64,000 nucleotides of DNA from Streptomyces panaciradicis (lineage in GTDB: Bacteria; Actinomycetota; Actinomycetes; Streptomycetales; Streptomycetaceae): contig NZ_JAMGBF010000054.1 in NCBI RefSeq assembly GCF_023516615.1, positions 1-64,000 of the forward strand, given 5' to 3'. Positions 23,286 to 32,655 of this stretch are shown here, piece after piece. How positions within the stretch are numbered: the first letter of the stretch is position 1; every line of letters begins with the position of its first letter. The notes below the pieces were generated by a model. It was not told where the DNA came from and searched no databases. It saw only the letters and a list, made by a program, of their open reading frames with translations. The position numbers were made by a program, and so were the translations under genes.

Positions 23286-26282
23286 ATGACGGCGCCGGGG
23301 CGCAGGAGCAGTACCTTCACACGACTGCTTCGGCACGGCTTCACCGATGCCTCGGCCGCCGAGCGGCTGCTGGACAGCGACGAGCTGATGCCCGTGCGCA
23401 ATGACCCGGTGCTGCTGGAGGCGCTGGGCGCCACCGCCGACCCGGACCAGGCGCTGCTCGGTCTCGTCCGGCTGCTGGAGGCGCAGCCCGACCCCACCGC
23501 GCGCCGCGAGCTGCTCGACACCCTGATAGCGGCCAAGCCGCTGCGCGACCGCCTCCTCGGCGTGCTCGGCGCCTCCGCCGCGCTCGCCGACCACCTCGCC
23601 CGGCACCCCAGGGACTGGCACGCCCTGGTCACGTACGAGCCGCGGGACCTGCACCCGGGGGTGGAGGAGTTCGAGCGGGGCCTCGCCGAGGCCGACGACC
23701 CGGTCTCCCTGCGGGTCGCCTACCGCCGCTGTCTGCTGTCCATCGCCGCCCGTGACGTCTGCGGCACCACGAACGTCGCCGAGACCGCCGCCGAGCTCGC
23801 CGACCTCGCCACCGCGACCCTGCGCGCCGCCCTCGCCATCGCGCGCGCCGCCGCGCCCGAGGACGCCGCGCTGTGCCGGCTCGCGGTGATCGCGATGGGC
23901 AAGTGCGGCGGCCACGAACTGAACTACGTCTCCGACGTCGACGTCATCTTCGTCGGCGAGGCCGTGGACGGCGCCGACGAGGGCAAGGCGCTCCGGGCCG
24001 CCACGAAGCTGGCCTCGCACATGATGCGGGTCTGCTCGGAGACCGCGGTCGAGGGCTCGATCTGGCCCGTCGACGCCAACCTCCGCCCGGAGGGCAGGAA
24101 CGGCCCCCTGGTGCGCACCCTCTCCAGCCATCTCGCCTACTACCAGCGCTGGGCCAAGACCTGGGAGTTCCAGGCGCTGCTCAAGGCCCGCCCGGTGGCC
24201 GGCGACATCGAGCTCGGCGAGGAGTACGTCATTGCCCTGGAACCCCTGGTCTGGCAGGCCGCCGAGCGCGAGAACTTCGTCGCGGACGTGCAGAAGATGC
24301 GCCGCCGGGTCGTCGAGAACATCCCCGCCGCCGAGGTCGACCGCGAGCTGAAGCTCGGCCCCGGAGGGCTCAGGGACGTCGAATTCGCCGTCCAGCTGCT
24401 GCAGTTGGTGCACGGGCGGGCGGACGCGTCGCTGCGCAGCGGGACGACGCTCGACGCCCTCCAGGCGCTCGCCGCCGGCGGGTACGTGGGACGGCAGGAC
24501 GCCGTGCAGCTCGACGACGCCTACCGCTTCCTGCGGTCCATGGAGCACCGCATCCAGCTGTACCGGCTGCGGCGCACGCACCTCGTCCCCGAGGACGACG
24601 CCGACCTGCGCCGCATCGGCCGCTCCCTCGGCCTGCGCGCCGACCCCGTCGCCGAGCTGACCCGTGAGTGGCGGCGCCACACGGCCGTCGTACGCCGTCT
24701 GCACGAGAAGCTCTTCTACCGGCCGCTGCTCGACGCCGTGGCCCAACTCGCGCCCGGTGAGGCCAGGTTGAGCCCCGAGGCGGCGCGGGAGCGGCTGGTC
24801 GCGCTCGGGTACGCCGACCCGGCCGCCGCGCTGCGCCACCTGGAGGCGCTGGCGTCGGGGGTGACGCGCAAGGCCGCGATCCAGCGGACCCTGCTGCCCG
24901 TGCTGCTGGGCTGGTTCGCGGACTCCGCCGACCCGGACGCGGGCCTGCTGAACTTCCGCAAGGTGTCGGACGCGCTCGGCAAGACGCCCTGGTACCTGCG
25001 GCTGCTGCGGGACGAGGGCGCCGCCGCGGAGAACCTCGCGCGCGTGCTGTCCGCCGGCCGGCTCGCCCCCGATCTGCTGATGCGGGCGCCCGAAGCGGTG
25101 GCGCTGCTCGGCGACGGCGACGCCGGGGGGCTGGGCCCGCGTGGCCGGGACCATCTGGAGCAGGAGATACTCGCCGCGGTCGGCCGCGCGGAGGGCGCGG
25201 TCCAGGCGGTCACGGCGGCGCGCGGCGTCCGGCGCCGGGAGCTGTTCCGCACGGCCGCCGCGGACATCGTGGGCTCGTACGGCACCGAGACGCACCCCGC
25301 CGAGGCCGATCCGGGCGCCCTGGTGGACCGGGTGGGCGCCGCGGTGTCCGACCTGACCGCGGCCACCCTCGCGGGCACCCTGCGCGCGGTGGTGCGGGAC
25401 GGCTGGGGCGAGGAGCTGCCGACCCGGTTCGCCGTCATCGGTATGGGCCGCTTCGGCGGCCACGAACTGGGCTACGGCTCCGACGCCGACGTCGTCTTCG
25501 TGCACGAGCCGCGCGAGGGCGTGGGCGAGCGGGAGGCCGCCGACGCGGCGAACAAGGTCGTCTCCGAGATGCGGCGGCTGCTGCAGATCCCGAGCGCGGA
25601 CCCGCCGCTGCTGATCGACGCGGACCTGCGGCCCGAGGGCAAGTCGGGCCCGCTGGTGCGGACCCTGAACTCGTACGAGGCGTACTACCGCCGCTGGTCG
25701 CTGGTGTGGGAGTCGCAGGCGCTGCTGCGGGCCGAACCGGTCGCGGGCGACGAGGACCTCGGCCGCCGCTTCGTGGAGCTGATCGACCCGCTGCGCTACC
25801 CGGCGCGGGGGCTCGGGGACGAGGCGGTGCGCGACATCCGGCGGCTGAAGGCCCGTATGGAGGCCGAGCGGCTGCCGCGCGGCGCCGACCCCAAGCTGCA
25901 CACCAAGCTCGGGCCCGGCGGGCTGTCCGATGTGGAGTGGACCGTGCAGCTGATGCAGTTGCGGCACGGCCACGCGGAGCCGGGACTGCGGACGACCCGG
26001 ACGCGCGCGGCCCTGGCGGCGGCGCGTGCCGCCGGGCTGATCCGGGCCGAGGACGCGGAGACCCTGGACGAGGCGTGGGTGCTGGCCACGCGCGTGCGCA
26101 ACGCCGTGATGCTGGTGCGCGGCCGGGCCGGCGACACCTTCCCCTCGGACGGCCGCGAGGTGGCCGCCGTGGGCCGCTACCTGGGCTACGGCGACGGAAT
26201 GGTCGGCGACATGCTGGACGCCTACCGCCGCACGGCACGCAGGGCGCGGTCGGTGGTGGAGGAGCTGTTCTACGGGGGCTGA
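23286..26282 (+). CDS. glnE: Bifunctional glutamine synthetase adenylyltransferase/deadenylase
   Basis: A 998-residue enzyme that switches type I glutamine synthetase off and on by adding or removing AMP, thereby tuning nitrogen assimilation. Two nucleotidyltransferase domains are visible. The N-terminal one, about residue 205 (MGKCGGHELNYVSDVDVIFV), removes AMP. The C-terminal one, about 720 (MGRFGGHELGYGSDADVVFV), adds it. Both keep the G-S/D-X-D metal motif. Each is followed by the family's second motif (KLGPGGLRDVEFAVQLLQL and KLGPGGLSDVEWTVQLMQL). ATG 23286 has GGGGAGG about six bases upstream. A TTAGGCT hexamer at about 23239 may be the -10 box. The gene stands alone and converges with a TetR gene 40 bases away. 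Confidence 0.97.
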   Translation: MTAPGRRSSTFTRLLRHGFTDASAAERLLDSDELMPVRNDPVLLEALGATADPDQALLGLVRLLEAQPDPTARRELLDTLIAAKPLRDRLLGVLGASAALADHLARHPRDWHALVTYEPRDLHPGVEEFERGLAEADDPVSLRVAYRRCLLSIAARDVCGTTNVAETAAELADLATATLRAALAIARAAAPEDAALCRLAVIAMGKCGGHELNYVSDVDVIFVGEAVDGADEGKALRAATKLASHMMRVCSETAVEGSIWPVDANLRPEGRNGPLVRTLSSHLAYYQRWAKTWEFQALLKARPVAGDIELGEEYVIALEPLVWQAAERENFVADVQKMRRRVVENIPAAEVDRELKLGPGGLRDVEFAVQLLQLVHGRADASLRSGTTLDALQALAAGGYVGRQDAVQLDDAYRFLRSMEHRIQLYRLRRTHLVPEDDADLRRIGRSLGLRADPVAELTREWRRHTAVVRRLHEKLFYRPLLDAVAQLAPGEARLSPEAARERLVALGYADPAAALRHLEALASGVTRKAAIQRTLLPVLLGWFADSADPDAGLLNFRKVSDALGKTPWYLRLLRDEGAAAENLARVLSAGRLAPDLLMRAPEAVALLGDGDAGGLGPRGRDHLEQEILAAVGRAEGAVQAVTAARGVRRRELFRTAAADIVGSYGTETHPAEADPGALVDRVGAAVSDLTAATLAGTLRAVVRDGWGEELPTRFAVIGMGRFGGHELGYGSDADVVFVHEPREGVGEREAADAANKVVSEMRRLLQIPSADPPLLIDADLRPEGKSGPLVRTLNSYEAYYRRWSLVWESQALLRAEPVAGDEDLGRRFVELIDPLRYPARGLGDEAVRDIRRLKARMEAERLPRGADPKLHTKLGPGGLSDVEWTVQLMQLRHGHAEPGLRTTRTRAALAAARAAGLIRAEDAETLDEAWVLATRVRNAVMLVRGRAGDTFPSDGREVAAVGRYLGYGDGMVGDMLDAYRRTARRARSVVEELFYGG

Positions 26283-26322
26283 CTCCATGGGGGCTGAGCG
26301 AGGTCCCGCCCGGGGCGCGGGC

Positions 26323-26931
26323 TCAGTCCCCGGCCAGCAGCGCCCGCGCGTGCCCCAGGAACCCCGCCAGCCCCACCTCGAAGGCCCGGTCCGCCCGCCC
26401 CTCGCCCACCGCCGCGAGCGCCTCCGCCAGCCGGGGCGTCGGGGTGTGCTCGGTCAGCTCCCACATCGTCTCCGGCGCCGCGAGGTCCAGGGCCGAGCCC
26501 AGGACCAGGTTCTCCAGGGCGATGATCAGCGGCATCACCTCGCCCGGTGCGAAGCCCGCGGCCAGCAGGAGGGTCACCGCGCGCTCGTACTGCTCCAGAA
26601 CCCGGGGCGCCCGCACGGGTGAGGTCATGAGCAGCGGGATCGCCTTCGGGTGGGCGGCGAAGGCCGCGCGGTAGGAGCGGGCCCAGGCCTCCAGCGCCGT
26701 GTCCCAGGGGACGAGGTCCAGCGTCCCGGGGTCGATCGCCTCGGCCACCCGCTCCCGCAGCAGCTCCACGATCCCCTCGCGGCCGTCCACATGGTGATAC
26801 ACCGAGCCGGTCTGCGCCCCCAGCCGCCTGGCGATCTGCGGCACGCTGAAATCCCCCTGCTCGTCGACCAGTTGCAGAGCCGTCGTCGTGATGCGCTCGC
26901 GGTCGAGGAGCGGTGTGCGCGGCCGTCCCAT
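26323..26931 (-). CDS. TetR-family transcriptional repressor
   Basis: 202 residues. The helix-turn-helix reads VPQIARRLGAQTGSVYHHVDGREGIVELL (about 28-57), and the C-terminal part fits the TetR_C_1 fold, with a hydrophobic helix VMPLIIALENLVLGSALDL. ATG 26931 gives MGRPRTPLLDRERI, a standard TetR N terminus. It diverges from the permease-amidohydrolase pair, and the 21-bp palindrome at 26988-27008 lies between them. So it likely represses both itself and the permease operon. The inducer may be the amidohydrolase substrate, which is unknown. Confidence 0.9.
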   Translation of the reverse strand: MGRPRTPLLDRERITTTALQLVDEQGDFSVPQIARRLGAQTGSVYHHVDGREGIVELLRERVAEAIDPGTLDLVPWDTALEAWARSYRAAFAAHPKAIPLLMTSPVRAPRVLEQYERAVTLLLAAGFAPGEVMPLIIALENLVLGSALDLAAPETMWELTEHTPTPRLAEALAAVGEGRADRAFEVGLAGFLGHARALLAGD

Positions 26932-26987
26932 GGTCTGCGGTCCCCCTTGAGGTCTTCCCGGATGCCCAGGAGGAGGCTACATTGCCG

Positions 26988-27008
26988 AAACCGAAAGCCT
27001 TTAGGTTT
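26988..27008. promoter_or_regulatory. 21-bp near-perfect palindromic operator
   Basis: The arms AAACC / GGTTT and the inner AAAG / CTTT are symmetric around a single C. Only the two bases between them break the symmetry. It lies 57 bases before the TetR start and 95 before the permease start, the right place for shared repression. Confidence 0.75.
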
Positions 27009-27102
27009 ACGGCCCCGGGGTCGCCATCCCCGTGCCCGGGGGCCGTCGACCGACCCGCACGTCCGGAACCCTCCCCGTCCGCCGCGCCCGAAGGGCTTGC
27101 CC

Positions 27103-28644
27103 ATGTCCGTCACCACCCCCGAGGAGAGAACGCCGACCGCCCCGGCGACTCTGCGCTCCGGTTCCCTCGGCACCGCCGACATCGCCTTCTTCGTGGTGTC
27201 CGCCGCCGCCCCGCTCACCGTCATGGCCGGCGTCGCGCCGCTCGCGATCCTGCTCGGCGGCATCGGCGCCCCGGCCGGCTACCTCATCGCCGGCATCACC
27301 CTCGCCGTCTTCGCCGTCGGCTTCACCACCATGAGCCGCCACGTGAAGAGCGGCGGCGCCTTCTACGCGTACATCACCCGCGGCCTCGGCCGCCCCGCCG
27401 GCATCGGCGCCGCCCTGCTCGCCCTGATCGGCTACAACGGCATGGAGATCGGCGTCTACGGCCTCCTCGCCTCCGCCACCAGGGACACCCTGCACGCCCT
27501 GTTCGGCACCGGCGTCCCCTGGCTGCCGATCTCCCTGGCCGGCCTGCTCCTCATCGGCTACGGCGGCTTCCGCTCGATCGACTTCGGTGCCAAGGTGCTG
27601 GGCGTCCTGCTCCTCGCCGAGACCGGCATCCTGGTGCTCCTCGCGGGAGGGGTGCTGCTCAAGGGCGGCGCGCACGGACTGTCGGGCGCCTCCCTCGCCC
27701 CGGGCCACGTCCTGGTCCCCGGCACGGCCGTCGTCCTGGCCTTCGCCTTCGCCGCGTTCACCGGTTTCGAGTCCACCGTCATCTACCGCCGCGAGGCCCG
27801 CGACCCCGACCGCACCATCCCGCGGGCCACCTACGTGGCCGTCGCCTTCCTCGGCCTCTTCTACGCCTTCATCGTCTGGATCGTCATCCAGGCCTTCGGC
27901 GACGCCGACGTGATCGCCGCGGCCGCCAAGGACCCCGGCGGCCTGTTCTTCGCCGCGATCACCACCTACGTCGGCGGCTGGGCGGCCGACCTGATGCACG
28001 TCTTCATCGTCACCAGCGTCATCGCCTCCCTCCTCGCCTTCCACAACGCGATCAACCGCTACGCCCTCGCCCTCGCCGAGGAGGGCGTCCTGCCGAAGCC
28101 GCTGGGCCGCGTGCACGCCCGCCACCGCTCCCCGTACGTCGCCGGGATCGCCCAGACCGTCCTCGGCGCGGCCGTCGTCGTCGCCTTCTGGGCGGCCGGC
28201 GCCGACCCCTACCAGCAGCTCCTGCTGTGGGTGAACACCCCCGGAATGATCGGCCTGTTCCTGCTCCAGCTGCTCGCCGCGATCGCCGTGCCCTGCTACT
28301 TCCGGCGGGTGCGCCACCAGGAGGGCGCCCTGCGCACGATCGTCGCGCCGGTGGCCGCGGCGGTGCTGCTCGCCACCGCCATAGGGCTCGTCATCACCCA
28401 CATCGACCTGTTCACCGGCGCCTCGCCGACCGTCAACACCGTCCTGATCACCACGGCCCCCGCCGTGTTCGCCGCCGGCCTGGTGCTGGCCTGGTGGCTG
28501 CGCCGCGAACGGCCCGAGGTGTACCGGGACTTCGCCGCCGAGCCCGCCGAAACGGCCGAGCCCGCGGAGACACCCGAGCCCGCCGAGACACCCGAGCCGA
28601 CCGGGCCCGCCAAGGCCGCCGAGCCGGCCGGGCCCGCCGTATAG
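27103..28644 (+). CDS. APC-family amino acid permease
   Basis: A 513-residue secondary transporter with about 12 helices. The first helix has the APC pattern FFVVSAAAPLTVMAGVAP. FAFAAFTGFESTVIYRREARDPDRTIPRA is the conserved helix-6 to loop region with Phe-Glu-Ser and the basic loop. LALAEEGVLPKPLGRVHARHRSP follows helix 8. The cytosolic C terminus is unusual: from about 485 it repeats AEP, AETAEP and AETPEP units. ATG 27103 has AAGGG eight bases upstream. It is followed after 30 bases by an amidohydrolase gene, so the operon may take up and open an amide compound. Confidence 0.9.
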   Translation: MSVTTPEERTPTAPATLRSGSLGTADIAFFVVSAAAPLTVMAGVAPLAILLGGIGAPAGYLIAGITLAVFAVGFTTMSRHVKSGGAFYAYITRGLGRPAGIGAALLALIGYNGMEIGVYGLLASATRDTLHALFGTGVPWLPISLAGLLLIGYGGFRSIDFGAKVLGVLLLAETGILVLLAGGVLLKGGAHGLSGASLAPGHVLVPGTAVVLAFAFAAFTGFESTVIYRREARDPDRTIPRATYVAVAFLGLFYAFIVWIVIQAFGDADVIAAAAKDPGGLFFAAITTYVGGWAADLMHVFIVTSVIASLLAFHNAINRYALALAEEGVLPKPLGRVHARHRSPYVAGIAQTVLGAAVVVAFWAAGADPYQQLLLWVNTPGMIGLFLLQLLAAIAVPCYFRRVRHQEGALRTIVAPVAAAVLLATAIGLVITHIDLFTGASPTVNTVLITTAPAVFAAGLVLAWWLRRERPEVYRDFAAEPAETAEPAETPEPAETPEPTGPAKAAEPAGPAV

Positions 28645-28674
28645 ACCTACGAGACAAGGGAGTTCACCCCACTC

Positions 28675-30249
28675 ATGCACGCCCCCGACTTGATCCTCAC
28701 CGGCGCCGAGATCCGCACCCTCGACCCCGAACGTCCCTACGCAGGCGCCGTCGCCGTGAGCGACGGGGTGATCGCGGCGGTCGGCGACGAGGCGGACGTA
28801 CCCGCCTGGCGCGGACCCGGCACCGAGGTCGTGGCCCTGGAGGGGGCGCACCTCGTGCCCGGGCTCGTGGACGCGCACAGCCATCCCGTGTGGGGGCTGG
28901 ACATGGCCACCGGGGTCGACCTGTCGGGCGTGCGGGACCTGGCCGGACTGCGGTCCGCGCTCGCCGGGGCCGAGCGGATCGACGGGTGGGTCGTCGGGTT
29001 CGGCCTCGACCACAACGCCTTCGAGGGGCGGCCGATCGACCGCGCGCTCGTGGAGGACGCGATCGGGGCGGGAACCCCCGCCTTCCTCCGCCTCTACGAC
29101 GGCCACTCCGCCCTCGCGACCGGTGCCGCGCTGGCCGTGGCGGGCGTGACCGGGCCCCGCGTCTTCGCCCAGCGCTCGGAGGTGGTCTGCGACGCCTCCG
29201 GGCGCCCCACCGGGCACCTTGTCGAGCACGCGGCGATGGATCTGCTCACGCGGGTGCTGCCGCGGCCCTCCCACGCGGTCCGCCGGGCCCGCCTCGTCGA
29301 TCTGCTCACGGCGATGGCCGCGACCGGCCTGACCGGGGCGCACGTCATGGACGCGGGGGACATGGAGCTGGTCGGTTCGATCGCCCGGGAGACCGTGCTG
29401 CCGGTGCGGCTGCGGTTCGCGCCCTGGTGCATGCCCGGCGCGGACACCGCCGCGCTGGAGGAGCTGATCGCGGTGCAGGGGCGCGGGGGCCGGCACTGGC
29501 GGGTCGGCGGGGTGAAGTTCTTCATGGACGGCACCGTGGAGGGCGGCACCGCCTGGCTGGAGCACGCCGACTGCCACGGTCAGGGGACCGAGGCCTTCTG
29601 GCCGGAACCGGAGGCCTACGAGGTCGCCGTGCGGCACCTGCACGCCGCCGGTGTCCGCACCGCCACGCACGCCATCGGGGACGCCGCGGTACGGCACGTC
29701 CTGGACGTGGTGGCCGGGCTCGGCCCCGACGCCCGGGGCCGGCACCGCGTCGAGCACATCGAGACGGCGCCCGACGCGCTGCTGCCGCGGTTCGCCGAGC
29801 TCGGGGTGGCGGCCGGCATGCAGCCGCCGCACACCGCGTACACCCGGGCCGACGGCACCGACGAGTGGTCCCGCCGCCTGGGCACCGCCCGCGCCGGGCA
29901 CGCCTGGCGGCTGCGGGACCTGCGGGACGCGGGCGCGACGGTCGCCCTGGGCTCCGACTGGCCGATCGCCCACTACGACGTGCGGGCCGTCCTGGCGACG
30001 GCACGGGCGCCCAGAGGGGCGGCCTCCGCGCGGGCCGGGCTGACGGGCCTGGAAGCTCTGGAGGGCTGCACCAGCCATGCGGCGCGCGCGGCGGGGGAGG
30101 AGCGTGCGGCGGGGCGGATCGCCGTCGGGTACCGGGCCGACCTCACGGCCCTGGGCCTGGACCCCGTGAAGGCCCCGGCGGACGAGGTGGCCGAGGCGCC
30201 GGTACGGCTGACGGTGACCGGAGGCCACGTGGTGCACCGGGCGTGCTGA
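28675..30249 (+). CDS. Amidohydrolase, YtcJ-like (PF07969)
   Basis: A 524-residue metal-dependent hydrolase. The N-terminal beta-sandwich (about 1-60) leads into the TIM barrel with VPGLVDAHSHPVWG, whose His-X-His binds zinc. Further barrel motifs are VGFGLDHNAFEGR, KFFMDGTVEGGTAW, THAIGDAAVRHVLD and HRVEHIETAPD (later His ligands), and the final Asp in ALGSDWPIAHYD. The GSDWP motif is typical of YtcJ proteins, for which the natural substrate is generally unknown. ATG 28675 has GGGAG about eight bases before it. It shares a transcript with the permease gene and converges with the next gene, with just one base between the stop codons. Confidence 0.9.
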   Translation: MHAPDLILTGAEIRTLDPERPYAGAVAVSDGVIAAVGDEADVPAWRGPGTEVVALEGAHLVPGLVDAHSHPVWGLDMATGVDLSGVRDLAGLRSALAGAERIDGWVVGFGLDHNAFEGRPIDRALVEDAIGAGTPAFLRLYDGHSALATGAALAVAGVTGPRVFAQRSEVVCDASGRPTGHLVEHAAMDLLTRVLPRPSHAVRRARLVDLLTAMAATGLTGAHVMDAGDMELVGSIARETVLPVRLRFAPWCMPGADTAALEELIAVQGRGGRHWRVGGVKFFMDGTVEGGTAWLEHADCHGQGTEAFWPEPEAYEVAVRHLHAAGVRTATHAIGDAAVRHVLDVVAGLGPDARGRHRVEHIETAPDALLPRFAELGVAAGMQPPHTAYTRADGTDEWSRRLGTARAGHAWRLRDLRDAGATVALGSDWPIAHYDVRAVLATARAPRGAASARAGLTGLEALEGCTSHAARAAGEERAAGRIAVGYRADLTALGLDPVKAPADEVAEAPVRLTVTGGHVVHRAC

Positions 30250-30250
30250 A

Positions 30251-31126
30251 CTACGCCTTCGCCGGCCGCGACTCGCTCTTCTCGCGTTTCTCCGGCACCG
30301 TCCTCGGCAGGGCGTACGGCAGCCTGCCGTACCAGGCCCACGCGACCGCGAACCCGAACGCCAGGCACAGCAGGCCGCCCACCGCGTCGAGCCAGAAGTG
30401 GTTGGCCGTCGCGACGATCACGATCAGCGTGGCCACCGGGTACAGCAGGCCCAGCACCCGCACCCACGGCACGCTCGCCAGCGCGAAGACCGTCAGTCCG
30501 CACCACAGGGACCAGCCGATGTGCATGGACGGCATCGCGGCGTACTGGTTGGACATGTGCTTGAGGTCGCCGGAGGCCATCGAACCCCAGGTCCGGTGGA
30601 TCAGGACGGTGTCGATGAAGTGGCTGCCGCGCATCAACCGCGGGGGAGCGAGCGGGTACAGGTAGTAGCCGACCAGGGCCACGCCCGTCGCCGCGAACAG
30701 CACCAGCCGGGTCGCCGCGTAGCGGCCGGGATGACTGCGGAACAGCCACACCAGCACACTCAGGGTCACGATGAAGTGCAGTGTGGCGTAGTAGTAGTTC
30801 ATGCCGACGATCAGCCAGGACACCGAGTTCACCGTGTGGTTGACCGACTGCTCGACGGCGATGCCCAGTCGGTGCTCGGTCCTCCAGATCCAGTCGGCGT
30901 TGCGCAGCGCCTCGACACGCTGCTCGGGGACCGCGTTGCGGACGATGGAGTACGTCCAGTAACTCACCGCGATCAGAAGGATCTCGAACCACAGACGGGG
31001 ACGGCGGGGGGTGCGCAGCCGGCGCAGATGACGCGGGCTTCCGGCCTTCCCCTCCACGGCCGTGGGGGAGTCCGGAACGGCCGCCTGCTCACGGTCTCCC
31101 AGACTGGTCACGGTCGAGTCACCCAT
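30251..31126 (-). CDS. PAP2-type integral membrane phosphatase/inositolphosphotransferase-like
   Basis: 291 residues and about six helices, of the PAP2_3 (Aur1/Ipt1-like) family. The active-site pattern is seen as YYLYPLAPPRLM, then AAMPSMHIGWSLW, where the His attacks phosphate, and VATANHFWLDAVGG with the second His and Asp. These enzymes move or remove phosphate from lipids at the outer face of the membrane. Start choice is uncertain. ATG 31126 (MGDSTVT) and GTG 31132 are both possible, and neither has a strong ribosome site. It is monocistronic; downstream it meets the amidohydrolase gene tail to tail. Confidence 0.88.
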   Translation of the reverse strand: MGDSTVTSLGDREQAAVPDSPTAVEGKAGSPRHLRRLRTPRRPRLWFEILLIAVSYWTYSIVRNAVPEQRVEALRNADWIWRTEHRLGIAVEQSVNHTVNSVSWLIVGMNYYYATLHFIVTLSVLVWLFRSHPGRYAATRLVLFAATGVALVGYYLYPLAPPRLMRGSHFIDTVLIHRTWGSMASGDLKHMSNQYAAMPSMHIGWSLWCGLTVFALASVPWVRVLGLLYPVATLIVIVATANHFWLDAVGGLLCLAFGFAVAWAWYGRLPYALPRTVPEKREKSESRPAKA

Positions 31127-31257
31127 GGGCACAGAGTCTGCCAGAAATGCCTTCCGCCACCGATCATCCCCCGGTTGGGTTCAGGTCGCATTTCCTACAA
31201 CGCACGGACCCCCGCGCCTACTCCCGGCGCACTGCCGAAACCCCCGGATTCTCCGCC

Positions 31258-32322
31258 CTAGGGACGATGGCGGTCCCCAGGGGCCGAAGCGGTCGAACCC
31301 CGTACCACCAGTTCCGGCATGAACACGAACTCACTGTGGGGCGCGGGCGTTCCGCCGATCTCCTCCAGCAACGTGCGTACCGCCGCCTGCCCCATGGCCG
31401 GGACCGGCTTGCGGATCGTGGTCAGCGGCGGGTCGGTGAACGCGATCAGCGGGGAGTCGTCGAAGCCGACCACCGAGATGTCCTTGGGGACGTCCAGGCC
31501 CTGCTGCCGCGCCGCGCGTATCGCGCCGAGCGCCATCATGTCGCTCGCGCACACGATCGCCGTGCAGTCGCGGGCCATCAGCGCGGTGGCGGCGGCCTGA
31601 CCGCCCTCCAGGGTGTACAGCGAGTGCTGGACGAGGTCGTTCTCGACGGTCTCCGCGCTCAGGCCGAGCTGGTCCTGCATCGCGCGCACGAACCCCTCGA
31701 TCTTGCGCTGCACGGGCACGAACCGCTTCGGGCCGAGGGCGAGGCCGATGCGCGTGTGCCCCAGGGACGCCAGATGCGTCACCGCCAGCGTCATCGCCGC
31801 GCGGTCGTCGGGGGAGATGAACGGCGCCTGCACCTTCGGCGAGAACCCGTCCACCAGGACGTAGGGGACGCCCTGCGCGCGCAGGCGCTCGTAGCGCTCC
31901 ATGTCGGCGGTGGTGTCGGCGTGCAGCCCGGAGACGTAGATGATGCCGGCGACCCCCCGGTCGACGAGCATCTCGGTCAGCTCGTCCTCGGTCGAGCCGC
32001 CCGGCGTCTGCGTGGCCAGCACCGGGGTGTAGCCCTGCCGCGTCAGCGCCTGCCCGATCACCTGGGCCAGAGCCGGGAATATCGGGTTCTCCAGCTCGGG
32101 GGTTATCAGCCCCACCAGGCCCTCGCTGCGTTGGCGCAGCCGCACGGGACGCTCGTATCCGAGCACGTCCAGTGCGGCCAGCACGGACTGGCGGGTGGTG
32201 GCGGCGACGCCCGGCTTGCCGTTGAGGACGCGGCTGACGGTCGCTTCGCTCACCCCCGCCTGAGCGGCGATGTCGGCAAGCCGTGTGGTCACGGCACCGG
32301 ACTGTACCGGCCGTATCGTCAT
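31258..32322 (-). CDS. malR: LacI-family maltose operon repressor MalR
   Basis: A 354-residue repressor. The N-terminal helix-turn-helix with hinge is ARLADIAAQAG-type: TRLADIAAQAGVSEATVSRVLNGKPGVA. The effector domain begins VGLITPELENPIFPALAQVIG and ends with VVGFDDSPLIAFTDPPLTTIRKP. It is very close to the MalR/Reg1 protein I recall from S. coelicolor and S. lividans, which represses maltose uptake and amylase genes until maltodextrins are present. ATG 32322 has AGGGA six to seven bases upstream and adds about ten residues to the usual N terminus; GTG 32292 is the alternative. It diverges from malE. Confidence 0.95.
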   Translation of the reverse strand: MTIRPVQSGAVTTRLADIAAQAGVSEATVSRVLNGKPGVAATTRQSVLAALDVLGYERPVRLRQRSEGLVGLITPELENPIFPALAQVIGQALTRQGYTPVLATQTPGGSTEDELTEMLVDRGVAGIIYVSGLHADTTADMERYERLRAQGVPYVLVDGFSPKVQAPFISPDDRAAMTLAVTHLASLGHTRIGLALGPKRFVPVQRKIEGFVRAMQDQLGLSAETVENDLVQHSLYTLEGGQAAATALMARDCTAIVCASDMMALGAIRAARQQGLDVPKDISVVGFDDSPLIAFTDPPLTTIRKPVPAMGQAAVRTLLEEIGGTPAPHSEFVFMPELVVRGSTASAPGDRHRP

Positions 32323-32398
32323 CGCGGTCCCTCTGTTCTGGTCGGTGCCCCTTGTCCCGCAAGGGGATGATTCCCGCGCCGGAGCCGGATGGCAAGAG

Positions 32399-32522
32399 CT
32401 TGCAGAGTCTTGCACAACCCGGCCGTATCCCGCTCAGGCCTGGCGAGCAAGGGTCTCGTGACGGTCGACAGGCGGTCACGGCGACGTAACTTCCGCAGCC
32501 TCTTGCACTTTTTTGCTGCAAG
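32399..32522. promoter_or_regulatory. MalR-type CTTGCA motifs in the malR-malE gap
   Basis: CTTGCA occurs at 32399 and 32409 as ten-base-spaced direct repeats. A further CTTGCA lies at 32502, with its complement TGCAAG at 32517-32522. Direct CTTGCA-like repeats are the known MalR target in the Streptomyces malE promoter. The whole 333-base gap 32323-32655 holds these sites and both promoters, with no gene. A hairpin CCTTGTCCCGCAAGG lies at 32350-32364. Confidence 0.75.
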
Positions 32523-32655
32523 GTCTTTCGCAACGCTTTCAACGCTGTTACGTTCCCTGACGCCCGGCCGCCGCAACGGCGCAGTCGGCAACACAGCGGG
32601 AACGGCGGACGGGGCCGCTCCCGCACCACACGGGCTTAACCCTCAAGGAGAACTC

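Noticed and set aside
22547..23632. Extended 361-codon version of the VOC protein
   Set aside because: The extra N-terminal part comes from the 22-bp repeat and antisense glnE; the VOC module starts at 22987 with a ribosome site.
23019..26288. 1089-codon minus-strand frame opposite glnE
   Set aside because: Exact antisense shadow of glnE, with unnatural Gln/Arg/His content.
26913..30665. 1250-codon plus-strand frame across the permease and amidohydrolase
   Set aside because: Shadow in another frame of two clear genes; Arg/Pro/His-rich throughout.
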